A DNA stretch of 43,876 nucleotides, taken from positions 1-43,876 of the forward strand of contig JAPLJY010000144.1 of NCBI GenBank assembly GCA_026388345.1, read 5' to 3'. The notes under the pieces are model-generated. The model was not told the origin of the DNA and did no database searches. It worked only from the letters and a program-made list of their open reading frames with translations. The stretch is from Deltaproteobacteria bacterium. GTDB lineage: Bacteria > Desulfobacterota > Syntrophia > Syntrophales > UBA5619. The stretch's first letter is position 1. Each line of letters opens with the position of its first letter. The position numbers and the translations under genes are program-made. This document shows positions 15,889 to 25,113 of this stretch, piece after piece.

Positions 15889-17388
15889 ATGGTCGAGAGC
15901 TTTCAACTCCTCATGGGCGGCTTCGTCACCGCTATGCAACCCGTCAATCTCCTCTTTGCCTTCATCGGTTGCATCCTGGGAACGCTAATCGGCGTCCTCC
16001 CCGGCGTCGGTCCCGCGGCCGGAACTGCGATCCTGATCCCCGTGACTGTCGTCCTCGATCCCACTGGCGCCATCATCATGCTGTCCGCTATCTATTATGG
16101 GGCCATGTACGGTGGAACGATCACCTCGGTCCTCCTCAACGTGCCCGGCGAGGCCGCGAGCGTGGTGACCTGCATCGATGGATACCAGATGGCCAAGCAG
16201 GGCCGGGCGGGCTCGGCCTTAGCCATTGCCGCCATTGGCTCCTTCCTCGGCGGCACGGTGGCGACCATGGGACTAGTCCTGCTTGCCCTGCCGCTCACCC
16301 GGTTCGCACTCAAGTTCGGCCCACCGGAGTTCTTCGCCCTAATGGTGGTGGGCCTGTCCCTGGTGACCGGACTGGCCGGCAAGTCACTCGTGCGGGCCCT
16401 CTTGTCGGCGATGCTGGGGCTGCTCATCGCCCAGATCGGGATCGATCCGATTATGGGCGCACCCCGCTTCACATTCGGGCGGACGGAGCTGCTTGATGGC
16501 TTCGGCATCGTTCCGGTGGTCATGGGGCTCTTCGGCATCGGGGAGATCTTCCTGAACGTTGAGCTGAAGGCCGTGCAGGTCTTCGAGACGAGCATGCGGT
16601 CCCTTATCCCCACGCGCAAAGACATGAGTGATTCGACTTGGCCGATGATCCGAGGCACCTTCATCGGCTTCTTCCTGGGGCTGATTCCAGGCGTGGGCGC
16701 GGTCGTACCGACCTTCCTGGCCTACTCGGTCGAGAAGAAGCTATCCAAGACGCCGGAGCGGTTTGGCAGTGGCGCGATCGAGGGGGTCGCCTCACCGGAG
16801 ACGGCCAACAACGCCTACGCTAACGCCGCCCTCATCCCTCTCTTTACGCTGGGGATCCCCGGCTCGCCGACTACGGCCATCCTGATGGGCGCCTTCATGA
16901 TGAACGGGCTGATCCCTGGACCCATGCTGTTCAAGGAAAACGCCCAGTTTGTCTGGGCCGTCATCGCCAGCTTATACATCGGGAACGTGATCCTGTTGAT
17001 CTTGAACCTCCCGTTAATCCGAATGTGGGTCGCGGTCTTGAAAGTCCCGTACTCGATTATGATGACCATCATCCTCGCCTTCTGCATCGTGGGCGTCTAC
17101 AGCCTGAGTAGCAGCGTCTTCGATATCGGAGTGATGCTGGCGTTCGGTTTGGTCGGCTACTCATTCAAGAAACTCGACATTCCCACCGCCCCCCTGGTCC
17201 TCACCATGATCCTTGGCCCGCTTATGGAGCGGGGGCTGCGGCAGTCCCTGGAGATGTCGCGTGGGGACTTCTCGATCCTTTTCACCCGCCCCATCTCGGC
17301 GACGCTACTGGCCTTAGCCGCCATCGTGATCGTCATCTCCACCTTCCGCGCCGTCGCAGCCGTGCGAGGGGCCGATAGTCAGGTCTGA
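15889..17388 (+). CDS. tctA: Tripartite tricarboxylate transporter large membrane subunit TctA
   Basis: The 499-residue polytopic permease (about 11-12 helices) is full length for the family. The diagnostic N-terminal motif GVLPGVGPAAGTAIL (about 37-51) and its repeat GLIPGVGAVVPTFL in the second half reflect the internal duplication of TctA; GIPGSPTTAILMGAFM is also conserved. AGGAGG lies just before the ATG. It forms the transport channel of the TctABC system encoded here and is followed 81 bases later by an alpha/beta hydrolase gene that may act on the imported compound. Confidence 0.96.
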   Translation: MVESFQLLMGGFVTAMQPVNLLFAFIGCILGTLIGVLPGVGPAAGTAILIPVTVVLDPTGAIIMLSAIYYGAMYGGTITSVLLNVPGEAASVVTCIDGYQMAKQGRAGSALAIAAIGSFLGGTVATMGLVLLALPLTRFALKFGPPEFFALMVVGLSLVTGLAGKSLVRALLSAMLGLLIAQIGIDPIMGAPRFTFGRTELLDGFGIVPVVMGLFGIGEIFLNVELKAVQVFETSMRSLIPTRKDMSDSTWPMIRGTFIGFFLGLIPGVGAVVPTFLAYSVEKKLSKTPERFGSGAIEGVASPETANNAYANAALIPLFTLGIPGSPTTAILMGAFMMNGLIPGPMLFKENAQFVWAVIASLYIGNVILLILNLPLIRMWVAVLKVPYSIMMTIILAFCIVGVYSLSSSVFDIGVMLAFGLVGYSFKKLDIPTAPLVLTMILGPLMERGLRQSLEMSRGDFSILFTRPISATLLALAAIVIVISTFRAVAAVRGADSQV

Positions 17389-17469
17389 TGGATACTTAAA
17401 CAGGGTGCACCACTTCACACGGCCAATGCGAGGATGCGCCCAGATAGCATTTTGAGGGAGTGAATACTC

Positions 17470-18309
17470 ATGCCGACAGCGTGCGTAAACGGGGTAGAAC
17501 TCTACTGGGAAGCGACCGGCCACGGGGCACCGCTGGTCTGGGTCCACGAGTACGGCGGGGATATGCGCTCTTGGGAGCCGCAGGTCCGGTACTTCGCCCG
17601 ACGTTATCGCGTGATCACGTACAATCAGCGCGGGTATCCCCCGTCCTCGGTCTCTCATGCCGCTGCGGACTACTCCCAAACCCTCTTAGTCGAGGATCTT
17701 CGTCAATTGCTGACGCACCTCGGGTTAGGCCCGGTGCACCTCGGCGGTTGCTCGATGGGGGCCAACGTCGCCCGGGACTTTGCCCTTGCCCATACGGCTA
17801 TGATCCGGGGCCTGATTCTCATTGGAGCCGGCGCCGGCTCCATCAATCGGGAGGAGTCTCTCCAGACGTGGGCCGAGAACGCGACTGCGATCGAGCAAGA
17901 GGGTATCGCAGCCCGGATCCGAACCCTCGAGGGGGCGCCGACCCGCACATCCTTCAAGGAGAAGGACCCCCGGGGTTTCGCCGAGTGGCTGCGCCAGGCG
18001 GGGGAGCACGACGGCCAGGCGTGCGCCCATCTGGTGCGCGAGGTGATGGCCAAGCGCAAGACCATCTTCGAGTTGGAAGCCGAGTTGAAGGCCCTGAAGG
18101 TCCCGACCCTGATCATGGCTGGCGATCGGGACGCCCCGTGTGTTGAGCCATCGCTGCTGATGCGCGCCTGGATCCCGCACGCAGGGCTGGTCCTCTTCCC
18201 GGTCTGCGGCCACACGCCGAATCTTGAAGAGCCGGGGTTCTTCAATCTCCACGTTGCCGAGTTCCTTGCTGCGGTCGATAGCGGGAACTGGGCTGGCTGG
18301 TCCCGCTAA
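17470..18309 (+). CDS. Alpha/beta hydrolase
   Basis: A 279-residue cytoplasmic alpha/beta-fold hydrolase. The nucleophile elbow is GCSMG with Ser95, the acid is probably Asp219 or Asp221 in MAGDRDAP, and the general base is His248 in CGHTPNLEEP. The oxyanion strand HEYGGDMRSW (26-35) replaces the usual HGxxG. No signal peptide is present. The family includes esterases, lactonases such as 3-oxoadipate enol-lactonase, and C-C hydrolases; the sequence resembles the lactonase/esterase side (NQRGYPPSS after strand 4), but the substrate is unknown. GAGGGAG lies just before the ATG. Its position directly after tctA suggests it processes the imported acid or ester. Confidence 0.92.
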   Translation: MPTACVNGVELYWEATGHGAPLVWVHEYGGDMRSWEPQVRYFARRYRVITYNQRGYPPSSVSHAAADYSQTLLVEDLRQLLTHLGLGPVHLGGCSMGANVARDFALAHTAMIRGLILIGAGAGSINREESLQTWAENATAIEQEGIAARIRTLEGAPTRTSFKEKDPRGFAEWLRQAGEHDGQACAHLVREVMAKRKTIFELEAELKALKVPTLIMAGDRDAPCVEPSLLMRAWIPHAGLVLFPVCGHTPNLEEPGFFNLHVAEFLAAVDSGNWAGWSR

Positions 18310-18762
18310 TGCCCGCTTGTTCTCAGCGCACTTGTTCGCTCCTAATGTATTGAAAAGTCAATCGGGATTCCGTTGATAACGATTTGAAAGGTTGGATGTG
18401 ATCATAAATTCCTGGTTGCTACACTACAGGAAGGCAGCTTGATCCCACAGGACCAGAAAATAAGCTGTCACGCATTTACACATTTCATCCCATATCCAGT
18501 AAGTTGCTCCGAAAATCCGACCGCCACCTTTGTATTTGCAGATCCGTTTTTTAACGGGGGAACATGGTGTATATTCTGAAGGGGGAAGTGGGCGGTAGGG
18601 TATGGGAAAATACTCACTCAGCAATGTCGCCTATGTTCTATCCAAGGTCAACTCCATGTTTATGTGTCTGATTTGCATACGATGATGTAAATCCCCATTT
18701 CTTGGAGTATAAAGAGACAATAAAGCGCCCCATTGTTGTCATAGGAAAGAGGGAGAAGACAC
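18310..18762. other. Intergenic region without a supported gene
   Basis: No coding frame with a plausible start or composition is visible in these 453 bases. A short inverted repeat CCGTT/AACGG (18544-18557) with four T between the arms is present but not convincing as a terminator. The last 20 bases contain the ribosome binding site of the next gene. Confidence 0.5.
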
Positions 18763-19020
18763 TTGGACTGGAAGGAACTGATCGGATTTGTCGGTGGATT
18801 TCTAACGACTATGGGAATGGTCCCACAGGTATGGCGACTTTTCAAGCTCAAGAGCGCCCATGAAATAAGCTTGACCTTCAGTTTGTGTTTTAACATTGGT
18901 GTCGCCTTATGGCTGGTCTATGGAATTCTGCAGGGGTTGATGTCTGTCATCATTTGGAATGGCATAGCATTGGTTCTGGGCTGCGGAATGTTCTATGCCA
19001 AGATGAAGTGGGGCCGATAG
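18763..19020 (+). CDS. SemiSWEET sugar transporter
   Basis: An 85-residue protein with three membrane helices, the unit of the SWEET/PQ-loop fold; two copies form a transporter. Helix 1 contains GFVGGFLTTMGMVPQVWR with the Pro-Gln of the PQ loop; helix 2 has SLTFSLCFNIGVALWLVYG, where the Asn is a substrate-pocket residue in the family; helix 3 is IIWNGIALVLGCGMFY. The start is a TTG preceded at seven bases by GGGAG (18751-18755); no in-frame ATG lies near enough to preserve helix 1. It stands alone, convergent with the AsmA-like gene. Substrate is likely a mono- or disaccharide by family, not by direct evidence. Confidence 0.92.
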   Translation: MDWKELIGFVGGFLTTMGMVPQVWRLFKLKSAHEISLTFSLCFNIGVALWLVYGILQGLMSVIIWNGIALVLGCGMFYAKMKWGR

Positions 19021-19109
19021 GTCATAAAGTAACCCGTCTGGATAATTCGAGAATACCTATTGTTTGTGCAATTTGAGAAAACGATCTTTCGGTCTTGTGA
19101 CCTTCCGGG

Positions 19110-22100
19110 TCACGGGGTGATCGCGTTGAGTTCCACCCGGCTTTTGGGCGTCTCGTTCTTCGCGGGCGGCTTGAAGATATCGTCTTTTTTCTGGAAGATC
19201 CGCTCGGCCGGAATCTTGCCCCGCTGGATCAGAAAGTTCATCACGGCGTCCATCCGCTCCCGCGCCAAATCTTCCAGCTCATCCTTTTCGACCTTGATAT
19301 GGGCGAGGATCAGCTTGACCATTTCGGGATCCGGCAAACCGATCTCCCGGCCCAACGCGTTGCGGGGCTTGGGGAACTTTTCCTTGGCGTAAACCGCCTT
19401 CAGATAGGTGGGGTACTCCTCCGCGGAAAGCGGAGTCGTCTCCGTGCTTTCCGCCGCCGTGGTCTGCCGCTCCCGGGCCAGGGCAAGGATTTTTTCCCTC
19501 TTCAGCTTGCGGTTGAGCAGCTCGTTCCGGTAGCCTTCGGCGTCCTTCTCCCGGTCCACGTAGGCCGTCAGCGACATTTTGAGCGCCGGGCGTTCGTTGA
19601 GTCCCTTGACCAGAGATTCGAGCTTCTGCTCCTCCGACGGCTGCAGGATCTGGGTTCCCGGTGAGAATCCGACCACGCTGAGGTCGCTGCCTCCGCCGAA
19701 GAGGGATGACAGCAGAGAGAAGGGGGAGGTGACCGCCTTCACGAGCAGGTTCTTGAGGACCTGGAAGACGATGCGCCAGATGTTGAATTTGGGATCATCG
19801 ATCTGTCCCATAACCGGGACATCCAGATGGATCTCGCCCCGGCGGTCTTTCAGGAGGGCGAGCCCGAGCTTGACGGGCAGGCTCGTGGCCTTGTCGCTTT
19901 TCACCGGGTCGCCGAAGGTGAACTGATCGACCCGGATCCGGTTTTCGGAGAGGAGTTTTTTGTTTTCGATGTGGTACTGCAGGTCGAGGAAAAGCTTGCC
20001 CTGTTTGAGGATGTATCCCAGATAGGTTTCGGCGTAGGGACTCATCGGCGACAGGTCGATGTCCGTGAACGAGAGCTTGAGGTCGACGAAGAGGTCCTCC
20101 CGCAGGGGGTTGATCTTGCCGGTGATCCGGAGCGGTGAATGGTTTTCCAGGTTGCCGCGCAGGTCGACGTCGGCCAGAAGGGAGGCCTCGGATGAAAGGC
20201 CGCTGATCCGTCCTCCCAGGTTGTAAAACGTCGTTTCGAAATGATTGGAAAGGTGTTTGTCGGTAAACGCGATGGTCCCGTCCAGAATCGTGACATCGCC
20301 GATGCGGACCGCCGGCGGCTCCTGCTTCCGGGGTGCGGCCGGGGCGTCGGGCGCCATCACCGACGTGACCGCACGGGGCTTCGCTTCCTGTACGGGGCCC
20401 GGACCCGGTTTCTCCGCCCCGCCGTCCGCCTCCTCTTTCCGGATCAGGTTCTGCAGGTTGAGCGTCCCGTTTTCCCGGACGATGATGCGCGAATAGACCT
20501 CATTGAGCGAGACCTGGCCGATCGCCAGGCGAAAGGGTTTGAGATCCCCGTCGATCCCGTCAAGCTGCAGCCGCTGCCACTTCAGCAGATCCTCCTCCTC
20601 GACGGCATCGACCGCGTGAAAGGCGCTGAGGCCCGCGTTTCCCTTAAAGCTCCCTGTCGGCGCGCCGTCTTCCAGGGCGACGTCCAGCGTCAGGGCCGCA
20701 TCCAGCAGGCCGCCGAGGATCAGGAGGTTCAGGTTTCCGGGGTAATAGGCCTCAAAATCCCGAATCGGCAGGCGGCCGATGCGCAGATCGCCCCGGTAAC
20801 GGAAAGGAGAAGGGGTTAGATCGCCGGCGGCTTGGAGGGGCGTTTCCTTCCCGAAGGTCGAAGCAAACCGGAACTTTGCCGGCCTCGGCGCGGGACCGCT
20901 CAGGTCTGCCAGGGAAAGCGTCGTGTCGCGCAGCGTGAAACGGGGCTTTTTCGGACGGGTCTGGTCGGTGACGGCGATGCTGAATCGGTCGATCTCGATT
21001 CGCTTCAGGCGGTAGTCGAGGGGTTTGGCGGCTTCCTGTTTTACCGGGGTGGGCTGCCGCGCAGGCGCCGCGGCGGTCATTCCCACCGGTTGGCCCTTCT
21101 CCTGCGGGACCAGCAGCGATTGGACGGAGAGCTGCCCGTCGGCCTCGCGGGAGAGGGAGATGTTTCCCTGGGAGAGCCGGAGCCGGTCAATCTCCAGACG
21201 GTTGGCTTTTTGGTTGAAGCTTGCGCCGGTCAATGTTAGACGCGCCAGATCCAGCCCCTCCTGGCTGCCGTACCGTGCCGAGAAGTCCTTGACGAAGAGG
21301 TTGCCCTTTTCGGCCGTCAGTCCGTTATTCCCGCTGAAGGCGACCTCGCCCGACAGGTCGACCATCCCCTTGAGCGGCGCCGTCAGATACGAGGCCAGAT
21401 AAGGCCACCCCTTTTGCAGTTGGAGCCCTGTCAACCGGATGGAAGCCTTCACGGCCGGATCGGCGAGGGTGAAGCTGCCCTGGGAGGCCAGGCGGATCTC
21501 CCCGTCCACCTGCAGGGAGAGGTCGTATTGCCCGGTTTGCTCTGGGCGATTGGCGACGTTCTTCAGGGCCAGCGCGATCTTCTCCACGGAGGCCTTGAAT
21601 CTGCCCCTGGGGAGATCGTCGCGGAAATGGACGCGGCCGTTTTGGAGCTCGAGGGAAGCGACGGAAAAGGATGGTTGCGCGGTCTTGTCAGGCGTTGCGC
21701 CTTTTTCTTCCGGCGTGGTCGTCCTTTCGGGGGCCTGGGGCTTGAGCAGGCTTGCGAACATCCATTCGCCGCGCCGGTCACGGCTCACGAACAGCTCCAT
21801 TCCCGTAAGCGTGATCGCCTCGAAGTCATACACGCCCGCGAGGGGCTCCAGGCGGGAAGCCTTGACCTCCAGCAAGGGGAGTCTGAGCAGCGGCTGCCCC
21901 TTTCCCAGGTTCAGGTCGAGGGTGTCGAGCCGGGCGAGGCCTTTGACGCGGAGCTCCGGTTTGCTGCCGGCGGGTTGCCGGTAAAGGAGGTCCATATCGA
22001 GGGTCAGTTTCCCCGAGGCCAGATCGACCGGCGGGGCCTGCGGGACATAGGCCGCCAGTTCCGGCAGGCTGAGCTTCTGAAGGGCGATGCGGACGGAACT

Positions 22101-22745
22101 CTCCAGGTCCTTGCTGAAGGGTTTGAGCTTACCCGTGACGGAAAGGGGTGCACCGTTGACGATAGCGGAGATGCGGGGCGTCGTCTCCCCGTCCGCCTCG
22201 GCCGGGAGGCTGCTGAGCCGGGGGAGGGCGATTTCCAGGTTGCGTATGCTGTGTTTCCGGCCTCCGGCGACGACCAAGTCGTCGAGATCCAGCGAGCCGC
22301 CGGTCAGGCGGAAGCGATTCAGAACAAAGGGGAAGACTCCGGCCGATTTCGGCTTTTCCTCTTTTCCCCGGCGCTCCGCGATATCCGAGAAATTGAAGCG
22401 GTCCGCCCCCGCGCGGACGATCCGAAGCGAGGGGGATTCGATCGATACCTCGGAAAGCACCAGGGCGCGCCGGTAGAGCGACGCCGGGCTGACCGAAACG
22501 CGAAGGGCGGCGACGGACAGGAAGGGGCCCCCGCCATGTTCCTCAACGGCAAAGCCTTGCACGGAGGCCGTGAGGGTCAAGGGGTTCAGGGAGACCTTTT
22601 CGATGCGCACGTTGCGTCCCGTCGCCTCCCGGAGAACCTCGACGGCCTTGTTCCTGACCAAAATCGGCAGAACGGTGGCAGTGAAGAGGAGCAGAACGGC
22701 CAGGATTCCGACGGCAACCAGGGCGATTTTTTTCCACCGGGTCAT
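19110..22745 (-). CDS. AsmA-like/DUF748 large envelope protein
   Basis: A 1211-residue protein with one N-terminal membrane helix (KKIALVAVGILAVLLLFTAT) and a long beta-rich periplasmic part. VEVLREATGRNVRIEKVSLNP after the helix is the typical AsmA/DUF748 opening, and repeated segments such as RLTGGSLDLDDL and VAFSGNNGLTAEKGNL follow the same pattern. The last 170 residues, from GFSPGTQILQPSEEQKL, resemble an OmpA-like segment (LTAYVDREKDAEGYRNELLN) often seen in DUF748 proteins. AsmA-type proteins are bridge-like lipid carriers between inner and outer membranes; that function here is inferred. The start is taken at ATG 22745 with GAGGT upstream; 16 extra codons to 22793 are unlikely. The CDF transporter gene lies 72 bases upstream on the same strand. 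Confidence 0.9.
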   Translation of the reverse strand: MTRWKKIALVAVGILAVLLLFTATVLPILVRNKAVEVLREATGRNVRIEKVSLNPLTLTASVQGFAVEEHGGGPFLSVAALRVSVSPASLYRRALVLSEVSIESPSLRIVRAGADRFNFSDIAERRGKEEKPKSAGVFPFVLNRFRLTGGSLDLDDLVVAGGRKHSIRNLEIALPRLSSLPAEADGETTPRISAIVNGAPLSVTGKLKPFSKDLESSVRIALQKLSLPELAAYVPQAPPVDLASGKLTLDMDLLYRQPAGSKPELRVKGLARLDTLDLNLGKGQPLLRLPLLEVKASRLEPLAGVYDFEAITLTGMELFVSRDRRGEWMFASLLKPQAPERTTTPEEKGATPDKTAQPSFSVASLELQNGRVHFRDDLPRGRFKASVEKIALALKNVANRPEQTGQYDLSLQVDGEIRLASQGSFTLADPAVKASIRLTGLQLQKGWPYLASYLTAPLKGMVDLSGEVAFSGNNGLTAEKGNLFVKDFSARYGSQEGLDLARLTLTGASFNQKANRLEIDRLRLSQGNISLSREADGQLSVQSLLVPQEKGQPVGMTAAAPARQPTPVKQEAAKPLDYRLKRIEIDRFSIAVTDQTRPKKPRFTLRDTTLSLADLSGPAPRPAKFRFASTFGKETPLQAAGDLTPSPFRYRGDLRIGRLPIRDFEAYYPGNLNLLILGGLLDAALTLDVALEDGAPTGSFKGNAGLSAFHAVDAVEEEDLLKWQRLQLDGIDGDLKPFRLAIGQVSLNEVYSRIIVRENGTLNLQNLIRKEEADGGAEKPGPGPVQEAKPRAVTSVMAPDAPAAPRKQEPPAVRIGDVTILDGTIAFTDKHLSNHFETTFYNLGGRISGLSSEASLLADVDLRGNLENHSPLRITGKINPLREDLFVDLKLSFTDIDLSPMSPYAETYLGYILKQGKLFLDLQYHIENKKLLSENRIRVDQFTFGDPVKSDKATSLPVKLGLALLKDRRGEIHLDVPVMGQIDDPKFNIWRIVFQVLKNLLVKAVTSPFSLLSSLFGGGSDLSVVGFSPGTQILQPSEEQKLESLVKGLNERPALKMSLTAYVDREKDAEGYRNELLNRKLKREKILALARERQTTAAESTETTPLSAEEYPTYLKAVYAKEKFPKPRNALGREIGLPDPEMVKLILAHIKVEKDELEDLARERMDAVMNFLIQRGKIPAERIFQKKDDIFKPPAKNETPKSRVELNAITP

Positions 22746-22817
22746 GCGCACCTCAGAGAACCTCCTGAGCCTGATCAGGCGCGGCACCTGCACGCGGGCG
22801 AGCCTCTTTGGCGAGAC

Positions 22818-23717
22818 TTACAGCCTGATGAGGTCTTCATGTTCCTCGTCGTGCGGATTGATGTGGATCATCACGTCCCCCACGTTGGGAAACCGCTCGA
22901 AGATGAGTTGTTTGACCTTGGAGGTGATGCCGTGGGACTCTTTGACGGTCATTTCGGGATCCATGTCCAGCTTCAGGTCCACGATCAGGTACTGCCCGGA
23001 TCGCCGGCTGCGGATCTCGTGGACATGCTCGACGCCGGGCACTCCCGCCGCGATAGCGGTGACGGCGGTGATCAGCTCTTTGGGGGGTTGACCGTCCATC
23101 AGGTCGTTGGCTGCGTTGCGGAAGGTCTCCCAGCCGATGTGGAAGATGAAAAGGGCGGTAAGCCCCGCCGCCAGGTGGTCCATCAGCCCCGCTCCGAAGT
23201 ATGCGCCGCCGACGCCGATCAGCGTTACAACCGAGGTGAGGGCATCCTTGCGGTGATCTTTGGCGATCGCCTCCACCGCCGGGCTCTCTAATTTTTTTGA
23301 GACATTCCGGGTGTAGCGGAAGAGCGTCTCCTTGATCACGATGGTGGCCAGGGCGGCAAGAACGGCGATCAGTTGCGGTTCCCCGTAGTCTTTATCCATG
23401 ATGGTCACGATCGCCTTGTAGAGGATGCCGCCGCCGGTGGCGAAGATGATCAGCGAGACCAGGATGGCGGCGATGCTCTCCGCCTTGCCGTGCCCATAGG
23501 GATGATCGTCGTCCAAGGGTTTGCGCCCGATCTTCAGAGCGATCATGCTGGCGAGGATCGCGATAAAGTCGGCGGCGCTCTCCATCCCGTCGGCAAAGAC
23601 CGCCTCGGAATGGCCGAAATGGCCGGCCAACAGCTTCATGACCATCAGGACCGCGTTGATCCAGAAGCCGATGGCGATCACTCTGTCGGCCATGCCGAAT
23701 CGTTCGTATCGATTCAT
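22818..23717 (-). CDS. Cation diffusion facilitator (CDF) family metal transporter
   Basis: A roughly 299-residue inner-membrane metal/proton antiporter. Six helices are predicted in the first 200 residues. Metal-site residues are visible: Asp and Asp in FADGMESAADF (TM2) and His/Asp in DHRKDALTS (TM5). The HPYGHGKAE motif between TM2 and TM3 is characteristic. The C-terminal cytoplasmic domain (from about 208, GVPGVEHVHEIRSRRSGQ to HINPHDEEHE) is the usual ferredoxin-like dimerisation module. DxxxSxxD with DxxxD suggests the FieF/iron-manganese-zinc group. The start at MNRYERFG is chosen because the further 47 codons upstream look non-coding; the ribosome binding site is weak, so the start is uncertain. 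Confidence 0.93.
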   Translation of the reverse strand: MNRYERFGMADRVIAIGFWINAVLMVMKLLAGHFGHSEAVFADGMESAADFIAILASMIALKIGRKPLDDDHPYGHGKAESIAAILVSLIIFATGGGILYKAIVTIMDKDYGEPQLIAVLAALATIVIKETLFRYTRNVSKKLESPAVEAIAKDHRKDALTSVVTLIGVGGAYFGAGLMDHLAAGLTALFIFHIGWETFRNAANDLMDGQPPKELITAVTAIAAGVPGVEHVHEIRSRRSGQYLIVDLKLDMDPEMTVKESHGITSKVKQLIFERFPNVGDVMIHINPHDEEHEDLIRL

Positions 23718-23867
23718 CGATCTTGACTTGGTCCGAAAATCCGGACCGCCTTCCGGCGCACAGGTCGGCATCTCGCTCCTACTCTCGATTTTTCCGCTCG
23801 TTGTCCATGGGACTGTACCAACAGTTGGCTCATTTGTAAAGCTGTCAGACATATCCAAGTTACATGA

Positions 23868-24524
23868 TCAATGGTCGACTCTGCCGGCTGTGACCACGAG
23901 GTCCGGGCCGATCTCGACGGACAGGTAATGCCCCTTCTTGAAGCTTCCCGCGTTGGCCACGAGCGTGGTCTGGAAGTGCTCAATCCCTGCCGCCTCATGA
24001 ATGTGACCGCACAGGCAGAGTGCGACCGGGTTCACCGTAAGAAACGCCTTCAGGCTGTGACTGCCTCCCCGGAGACCGAGGAAGGACTTGTCCCGGATGC
24101 CCCGGGGCGGGACATGGGAGATCAGTACGACTTGACAGGCCACCCGGACCTTTTCGTATCCTGTCCGGAGAGAGAGGCCGATCTCTTCCTCTGTGTATTC
24201 CGTTGCCGTATTCAGCGGCGTCGGCGAAGACCCGCCCAGACCGAAAAAACCGATCCCCTCCAGAATCCGGCCTTTTTCATGCAGGCTGTACCCTTTTTCC
24301 TCAAGTAGGTCATTGACCTCCAATCTGTCCCAGTTGCCGTGGACGGCGAGGATGCGGGTCGAATATTGTTCGATGCAGGCAATGATCTCGGCGGCCTCGG
24401 CCCGCGTCTTGCTGCGGGTGAGGTCCCCGGAGATGACGACCCAATCGGCCTCGCGGATGAGCGGTGCGGCCTCGTCGATGGGCTTCGTAGCCCCGTGGAT
24501 GTCGCTGATGGTGAAAAGCTTCAT
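23868..24524 (-). CDS. Calcineurin-like metallophosphoesterase
   Basis: A 218-residue soluble enzyme with the five metal-binding motifs of the family in order: SDIHG (7-11), GDLT (about 32-35), GNWD (about 61-64, in place of the more common GNHD), SHVPP and GHIHE. Length and GNWD resemble the small stand-alone phosphodiesterases such as the YfcE/MJ0936-like and Rv0805-like groups. The start is placed at MKLFTISDIHG because GGGAGGGG sits five bases before it; 15 upstream codons to 24569 lack support. It is followed on the same strand by the CDF gene after 150 bases. Substrate unknown; phosphodiester hydrolysis with Mn or Fe is expected. Confidence 0.92.
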   Translation of the reverse strand: MKLFTISDIHGATKPIDEAAPLIREADWVVISGDLTRSKTRAEAAEIIACIEQYSTRILAVHGNWDRLEVNDLLEEKGYSLHEKGRILEGIGFFGLGGSSPTPLNTATEYTEEEIGLSLRTGYEKVRVACQVVLISHVPPRGIRDKSFLGLRGGSHSLKAFLTVNPVALCLCGHIHEAAGIEHFQTTLVANAGSFKKGHYLSVEIGPDLVVTAGRVDH

Positions 24525-25113
24525 GTCCCCTCCCGCCCGTCTCCTTTTCGTCTCGAGCGCTTTGTTCATGTCCGGAAAACTCGCGGAATTTTGATTATTT
24601 AGATTATTCAGTCGCGCCTGAACATAAAACGTCAGGGCGTCATTGTCAAGAGCGTCGTCCGGGGGGTCATCTCATCCCGTTGACAAACAGATGGACACTT
24701 CCCCTGATTATTATTGATTTAATCCGGGAAGTGTTCTCAGTTTTCATGTGTGCGTGCAGGGCCTGAAAACAGATGACGATTGCCATTGCTTGGTCGATGG
24801 GGCCGATCTCATTGCGCCGGAGGTTCGCGATCCTTCTTAAAGGCATGTTGGTTTTTCGTTTCACATGACAACGAGTTGGTGTATGATCCGCAAGAGAAGC
24901 GGGAAAAGGGTAGATCTGGAAACCATAGAAACAGAACGAATGCAACCGTCCATGAGTGCGAACCGGCCAATCGACCGGAAAGGGACGCGCAATGCCGTCT
25001 GACCGGTCGTTCAACAAAAAAATGCAATCGGCAGGCCTTCGTCCCCGTTGGCGCAATTCGTTGGGGACGATGCCGGGTTTGCGCCGGTGAGTGGTGTAAG
25101 AGGTTGTTCAGGA
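24525..25113. other. Intergenic region without a supported gene
   Basis: This 589-base gap separates a leftward phosphoesterase from a rightward membrane-protein gene. Frames open here have low-complexity basic translations, no convincing ribosome binding site and no recognised family, so no gene is called. The one structured element is an inverted repeat, listed separately. Confidence 0.5.
24695..24734. repeat. Inverted repeat ACACTTCCC/GGGAAGTGT
   Basis: Two perfect 9-base arms (24695-24703 and 24726-24734) enclose a 22-base AT-rich spacer. There is no flanking T-tract. It could be the end of a degraded small mobile element or a protein-binding site; nothing else in the window shares the arms. 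Confidence 0.45.

Noticed and set aside
18424..18624. 66-codon minus-strand frame in the gap after the hydrolase
   Set aside because: No ribosome binding site or family resemblance; composition is not gene-like.
19097..19113. Hairpin GTGACC/GGTCAC at the end of the AsmA-like gene
   Set aside because: It overlaps the stop codon, has short arms and no T-tract on either strand.
21414..23291. 625-codon open frame antisense to the AsmA-like and CDF genes
   Set aside because: It crosses two well-supported sense genes and has no domain content.
24667..25056. 129-codon frame on the minus strand in the gap before the DUF2784 gene
   Set aside because: No ribosome binding site, irregular composition and no recognised motif; the region also contains an inverted repeat.
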